A DNA stretch of 17,180 nt, taken from the NCBI RefSeq assembly GCF_000272405.2, contig NZ_AJZM02000088.1, positions 1-17,180 on the forward strand, given 5' to 3'. Below, piece after piece: positions 14,964-17,180 of this stretch. This stretch comes from Vibrio tasmaniensis 1F-187. GTDB lineage: Bacteria > Pseudomonadota > Gammaproteobacteria > Enterobacterales > Vibrionaceae. Below the pieces are notes generated by a model. That model ran no database searches. It worked only from the letters and a program-made list of their open reading frames with translations, and was not told the DNA's origin. Position 1 is the first letter of the stretch. The number at the start of each line of letters is the position of its first letter. A program made the position numbers and the translations under genes.

Positions 14964-15545
14964 TTAAGTAAGATTAAACAAACGTTTAAAGTAATGAACA
15001 AAACCGGACGGCTTATTCTCAGCTTGATAGAGGTTCAAACCATCATAAAAACTTGCCATGAACTCTACGCGAATCTCATCATCGGTGTTTCTTGATACGC
15101 GATATAGCAACGAAGCGGCTACTGCTGCGTGATCATTAGCAAGGCTGTAATCCATTCCTAGTCGTCCCTGAACGAACAACCACAAATGAGTGATTAACTG
15201 TAACTGCTGAGCGTTAGAGTTTTGAAACTTGTCGCTGTGCTCAGTGCCCACTGTAGTATCGAATACATTTTGCATTGCCTCATTCGCTTCTTTATTGCTT
15301 TCAAAGCGATAGCTTGCATCGATATGTACCTTGGTTAACAGGCCGAGCAACGTCTGACGTGCAGAGTTGTCCGGCTTGTTCTCGCAAGCGTGTCTGAACA
15401 GAGCATGGTTTTCATCAATAAATGACTTTAACTCTTTTTCATAGCCAGTCGTCAGCGCTTTGACTGAATCGAGACCTGCGAGCTGCAAACACGCTTCGAG
15501 CTTAGTTTGGCGCTGAGGTTCAGTCTGAGTTTGGGTCTCAGTCAT
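14964..15545 (-). CDS. Hypothetical protein coupled to yaeQ
   Basis: A 193-residue protein I do not recognise. It has no signal peptide or membrane helix and is probably cytoplasmic and largely helical. The start is Gln/Thr-rich (MTETQTQTEPQRQTK), followed by helix-like stretches such as LGLLTKVHIDASYRFES, LQLITHLWLFVQGRLGMDYS and LANDHAAVAASLLYRVSRNTDDEIRVEFMASFYDGLN. It ends in FVHYFKRLFNLT. Its ATG lies inside the yaeQ stop region: the last 8 bases of yaeQ (15538-15545, ATGACTGA) are also the first 8 of this gene, so translation is likely coupled, and it has only a weak ribosome site of its own. Tight coupling suggests it is made in step with YaeQ and may act with it; that is inference. 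Confidence 0.82.
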   Translation of the reverse strand: MTETQTQTEPQRQTKLEACLQLAGLDSVKALTTGYEKELKSFIDENHALFRHACENKPDNSARQTLLGLLTKVHIDASYRFESNKEANEAMQNVFDTTVGTEHSDKFQNSNAQQLQLITHLWLFVQGRLGMDYSLANDHAAVAASLLYRVSRNTDDEIRVEFMASFYDGLNLYQAENKPSGFVHYFKRLFNLT

Positions 15546-16077
15546 TACTCTGTAGCTCTTCCCACGTTACTTCTGCAGATTGCGTGTCGCTGTTTACGAA
15601 CGCAGAGTTACCCGACAGCATTACTGAAAGGTCCATAGTACGTTGTGTCATCGCTGCTAGCTGCTCAATACCATCGTTGTCTAGACGAACGATCTGAGCC
15701 TTCAGATAACCGAATTTACCTTTGTTCTGTTCCCACCAAACATTCGATTTAGTGTTGAAGCTGAACACGCTAACAGACTTAGATAGGCGAGTCGCTTTCT
15801 TAACGCGTTCTGGATCGGGTTCACCAACATCAATCCACTCTAAGATTTGGTCATCTAACGACTTCTGCCATAAATCGGGTTCTTCAATGCTAGACAACCC
15901 TTTAGTGAACTCAAGTTCAGGAGATGCATTGATACAGAAAGCAATGATACGAGCCATCATGCGTTGTTCTGTTTCAGAAGGGTGTTGAGCAACCGTTAGA
16001 TTAAAAGAGTCGTAATAGTCGCGATTCATATCGGTTAAAGAAATACGAAACTTATAGATTGTTGGTTTGAGAGCCAT
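15538..16077 (-). CDS. yaeQ: YaeQ family protein
   Basis: A 179-residue cytoplasmic protein, against 181 in E. coli YaeQ. It matches that family along its length: MALKPTIYKFRISLTDMNRD at the start, VAQHPSETEQRMMARIIAF (about 29-47), LEFTKGLSSIEEPDLW (about 55-70), WIDVGEPDPERVKKATRLSK, WWEQNKGKF and the closing VTWEELQ. YaeQ folds like PD-(D/E)XK nucleases; its biochemical role is not settled. The HPSET and EPDLW segments contain conserved acidic residues. No clear ribosome site lies before the ATG at 16077. Its stop overlaps the next gene by 8 bases. The start is 94 bases from a hairpin terminator at 16142-16171, so its promoter must lie within about 16078-16141. Confidence 0.93.
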   Translation of the reverse strand: MALKPTIYKFRISLTDMNRDYYDSFNLTVAQHPSETEQRMMARIIAFCINASPELEFTKGLSSIEEPDLWQKSLDDQILEWIDVGEPDPERVKKATRLSKSVSVFSFNTKSNVWWEQNKGKFGYLKAQIVRLDNDGIEQLAAMTQRTMDLSVMLSGNSAFVNSDTQSAEVTWEELQSND

Positions 16078-16141
16078 TGATAGGGTGTCTTAGATAGAAA
16101 TAGTGAGGGGATGTTACCTTAAATCTCTGAATAGCGGGTAA

Positions 16142-16171
16142 AAAAATAGCCAGCAGAGGCTGGCTATTTTT
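16142..16171. terminator. Strong bidirectional terminator inside a divergent intergenic region
   Basis: A perfect 13-bp stem (16142-16154 with 16159-16171) closes on a 4-base AGAG loop, with GC core TAGCCAGC/GCTGGCTA and A/T tracts on both sides. It should end transcription in either direction. Neither flanking gene is transcribed towards it. Confidence 0.9.
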
Positions 16172-16221
16172 AGAAAGATGTTTACCACTCTGTTCGCTTC
16201 TGTTTTTTACGAATCGAAACA

Positions 16222-16302
16222 GTGCTCAGTGTGACTTTAGCGGCATTTATTCTGGCTGTGATTGCAGTGAGCTTAATTCTCAAATATTGCTTAGAGAGCT
16301 AA
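16222..16302 (+). CDS. Possible 26-residue hydrophobic peptide
   Basis: A GTG-started frame encodes 26 residues with a continuous hydrophobic core (VTLAAFILAVIAVSLILKY) ending CLES, as expected of a single-span membrane peptide. A second GTG at 16231 would give 23 residues. There is no good ribosome site, but a short frame starting at 16178 (18 residues, MFTTLFASVFYESKQCSV) overlaps it and could couple translation. Chance is a real alternative, since T-rich DNA often encodes hydrophobic runs. Confidence 0.2.
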   Translation: MLSVTLAAFILAVIAVSLILKYCLES

Positions 16303-16530
16303 AATATTGAAAATTAAATGCAGCGTCTAACACATGTCTAATATTCAAAGGCTTAGCATCATATCCACCACAGTAATGGCGTGTTATAGTTCTTAGCGGT
16401 TTGCAGTTTATCGCAGGTAGTCATATACAATACCGACCTTAAACTGCGGCTATAGTTTGTTATGCGATGACTTCGTTACTAGGGTAATACGCTTTAATGT
16501 GCTCTTTAGTCTCTTTATGGAGACTGGGTT

Positions 16531-17115
16531 GTGAGTTTGTGGAGAGAGGCTATTGCAAAGTCCATTTTCTGTTGGAATGATAAAACCATGAGAAACAATT
16601 GGTTAAGTAAATCTCATCACATCACCGATGACAATGTCACAGAGATTTCGAATGTTAAGTCTGTGAAAGCCACTTCTCAAATAGGCGATATGTGCGCTGT
16701 ACCCGTGTACAACGTTTATGCCTCTTGTGGGTTTGGTTCTCAAAACGATACCGAGTACCAACTCAGAACCGAATTCCTACCTTGCTTGTGGTTAAGACGT
16801 TTCGGCCTGACAGAAGAAGATGCTCGTATCATTATTTGCCACGGTGACTCAATGGAAGACACTTTGAGCGACGGAGATGAAGTATTAGTCGATACCCGAG
16901 AACTCGATCACCCAGTAAAGCATGGTGTCTATGTTGTTCGCATTGGTAAGCACGTTTACATAAAGCGCCTGAAGTACGACATCATGGCTGAGGGCTATAA
17001 CGTCATCTCAGACAACAAAGAAGAATATGATTCGTTTATCGTGAATGAGGAGAAACTCGACGAGTTCGCGGTAATCGGGAAAGTTGTAACCACCGTCATG
17101 AAGGCGGTAATTTAG
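16531..17115 (+). CDS. S24-family self-cleaving peptidase (LexA/UmuD-like), no HTH seen
   Basis: A 194-residue protein with a C-terminal S24 peptidase domain. The catalytic pair is Ser107 in GDSMEDTLSDGDEVLVD and Lys145 in VYIKRL, 38 residues apart as in LexA and UmuD. Upstream, VYASCGFGS holds a Cys66-Gly67 bond in the position of the self-cleavage site; Cys-Gly is the UmuD form, whereas LexA uses Ala-Gly. Phage-type repressors carry a helix-turn-helix of about 70 residues in front, but the 65 residues here (MSLWREAIAKSIFCWNDKTM onward) do not look like one and no upstream frame supplies it. I chose the GTG at 16531 because GGAG lies 8 bases before it; an ATG at 16588 would give 175 residues. 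It may be a repressor remnant, or a regulator or accessory factor that works without a DNA-binding domain. A strong terminator follows. Confidence 0.85.
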   Translation: MSLWREAIAKSIFCWNDKTMRNNWLSKSHHITDDNVTEISNVKSVKATSQIGDMCAVPVYNVYASCGFGSQNDTEYQLRTEFLPCLWLRRFGLTEEDARIIICHGDSMEDTLSDGDEVLVDTRELDHPVKHGVYVVRIGKHVYIKRLKYDIMAEGYNVISDNKEEYDSFIVNEEKLDEFAVIGKVVTTVMKAVI

Positions 17116-17119
17116 ATTT

Positions 17120-17149
17120 AAGCCACCAGTGAAAACTGGTGGCTTTTTT
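17120..17149 (+). terminator. Rho-independent terminator after the S24 peptidase gene
   Basis: A perfect 11-bp stem (AAGCCACCAGT at 17120-17130 with ACTGGTGGCTT at 17135-17145) has a GAAA loop and runs into a T tract ending at 17149. It starts 5 bases after the stop codon. Confidence 0.93.
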
Positions 17150-17180
17150 GGCTAGGTTGTCCCGTCCTGAAATGTGTTTA

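Larger units (their letters stand above)
16078..16530. other. Gene-free stretch between divergent yaeQ and S24 peptidase genes
   Basis: About 450 bases hold the two divergent promoters, a strong terminator (16142-16171) that serves neither neighbour, and two overlapping tiny frames (16178-16234 and 16222-16302), the second encoding a hydrophobic peptide. There is also an inverted repeat, GCAGTTTA (16403-16410) with TAAACTGC (16440-16447), with an inner GGTA/TACC pair; it may be an operator for the S24 gene. No LexA box (CTGT-N8-ACAG) was found. Confidence 0.5.

Noticed and set aside
14883..15095. Plus-strand 70-codon frame
   Set aside because: It mostly overlaps the well-supported minus-strand gene downstream of yaeQ and shows no protein-like features.
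16201..16223. LexA box (CTGTTT and AAACAG arms) upstream of the S24 gene
   Set aside because: The arms are 11 bases apart, giving 23 bases in all, while a LexA box is CTGT-N8-ACAG of 16 bases; it is also over 300 bases from the gene.
16327..16460. Integron attC-like sites (GTCTAAC and GTTATAG/GTTATGCG motifs)
   Set aside because: The core-like heptamers are present but the arms between them are not complementary as an attC needs, and there is no integrase or cassette array.

Overview
The window looks like ordinary gammaproteobacterial chromosome from the genus Vibrio, probably a marine species near the Splendidus clade. The basis is the set of typical Vibrio proteins (transaldolase beside transketolase, a SorC-type regulator, MoeA/MoeB/FolE, YaeQ, an LruC-domain exoprotein), AT-leaning codon use and a short intergenic repeat of a kind I remember from Vibrio genomes. 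The talB-tkt pair lies on the second chromosome in V. cholerae as I remember it, so a chromosome II origin is possible. I see no prophage, plasmid or CRISPR. The last 24 bases may be the edge of an insertion sequence.

Layout. Positions 1-1143 (minus strand) hold the start of transketolase and the complete transaldolase gene, the non-oxidative pentose phosphate pair. A SorC-family sugar-phosphate regulator (1603-2601, plus) diverges from them, and the 459 bases between carry four copies of a GAACATTTG-like motif in two facing pairs, which suits operators. Then come a membrane-bound GGDEF/EAL protein whose GGDEF motif is degenerate and whose EAL motifs are intact (2648-4951), and a 3-mercaptopyruvate sulfurtransferase with a small membrane-anchored protein upstream of it (5377-6575).

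Positions 6796-9559 hold the most interesting unit: a secreted LruC/GEVED-domain protein followed by a small lipoprotein with a Thr/Pro repeat stalk. The upstream DNA has what looks like a complete sigma-54 control region. It has a -24/-12 element 36 bases before the start codon, an IHF-type site just upstream, and two further elements about 90 and 146 bases before the likely transcription start. The nearer one is a perfect dyad that fits the enhancer consensus I remember for the biofilm regulator SypG of V. fischeri. The lipoprotein has no good start codon in frame, but one extra A in an A5 run would give it an ATG and a well-formed lipoprotein signal.

Positions 9816-11813 hold moeA-moeB (molybdenum cofactor), divergent from folE (12030-12683, tetrahydrobiopterin/folate). 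After a shared bidirectional terminator comes an exported C69-family dipeptidase (12749-14221). The following 740 bases have no gene but contain three copies of a roughly 43-bp repeat. Then come yaeQ and a translationally coupled unknown gene (14964-16077). Last is an S24-family self-cleaving peptidase with a UmuD-like Cys-Gly site and no recognisable DNA-binding domain (16531-17115). The gene-free stretch between yaeQ and this gene contains a strong terminator that serves neither neighbour, so it may hide a small transcript.
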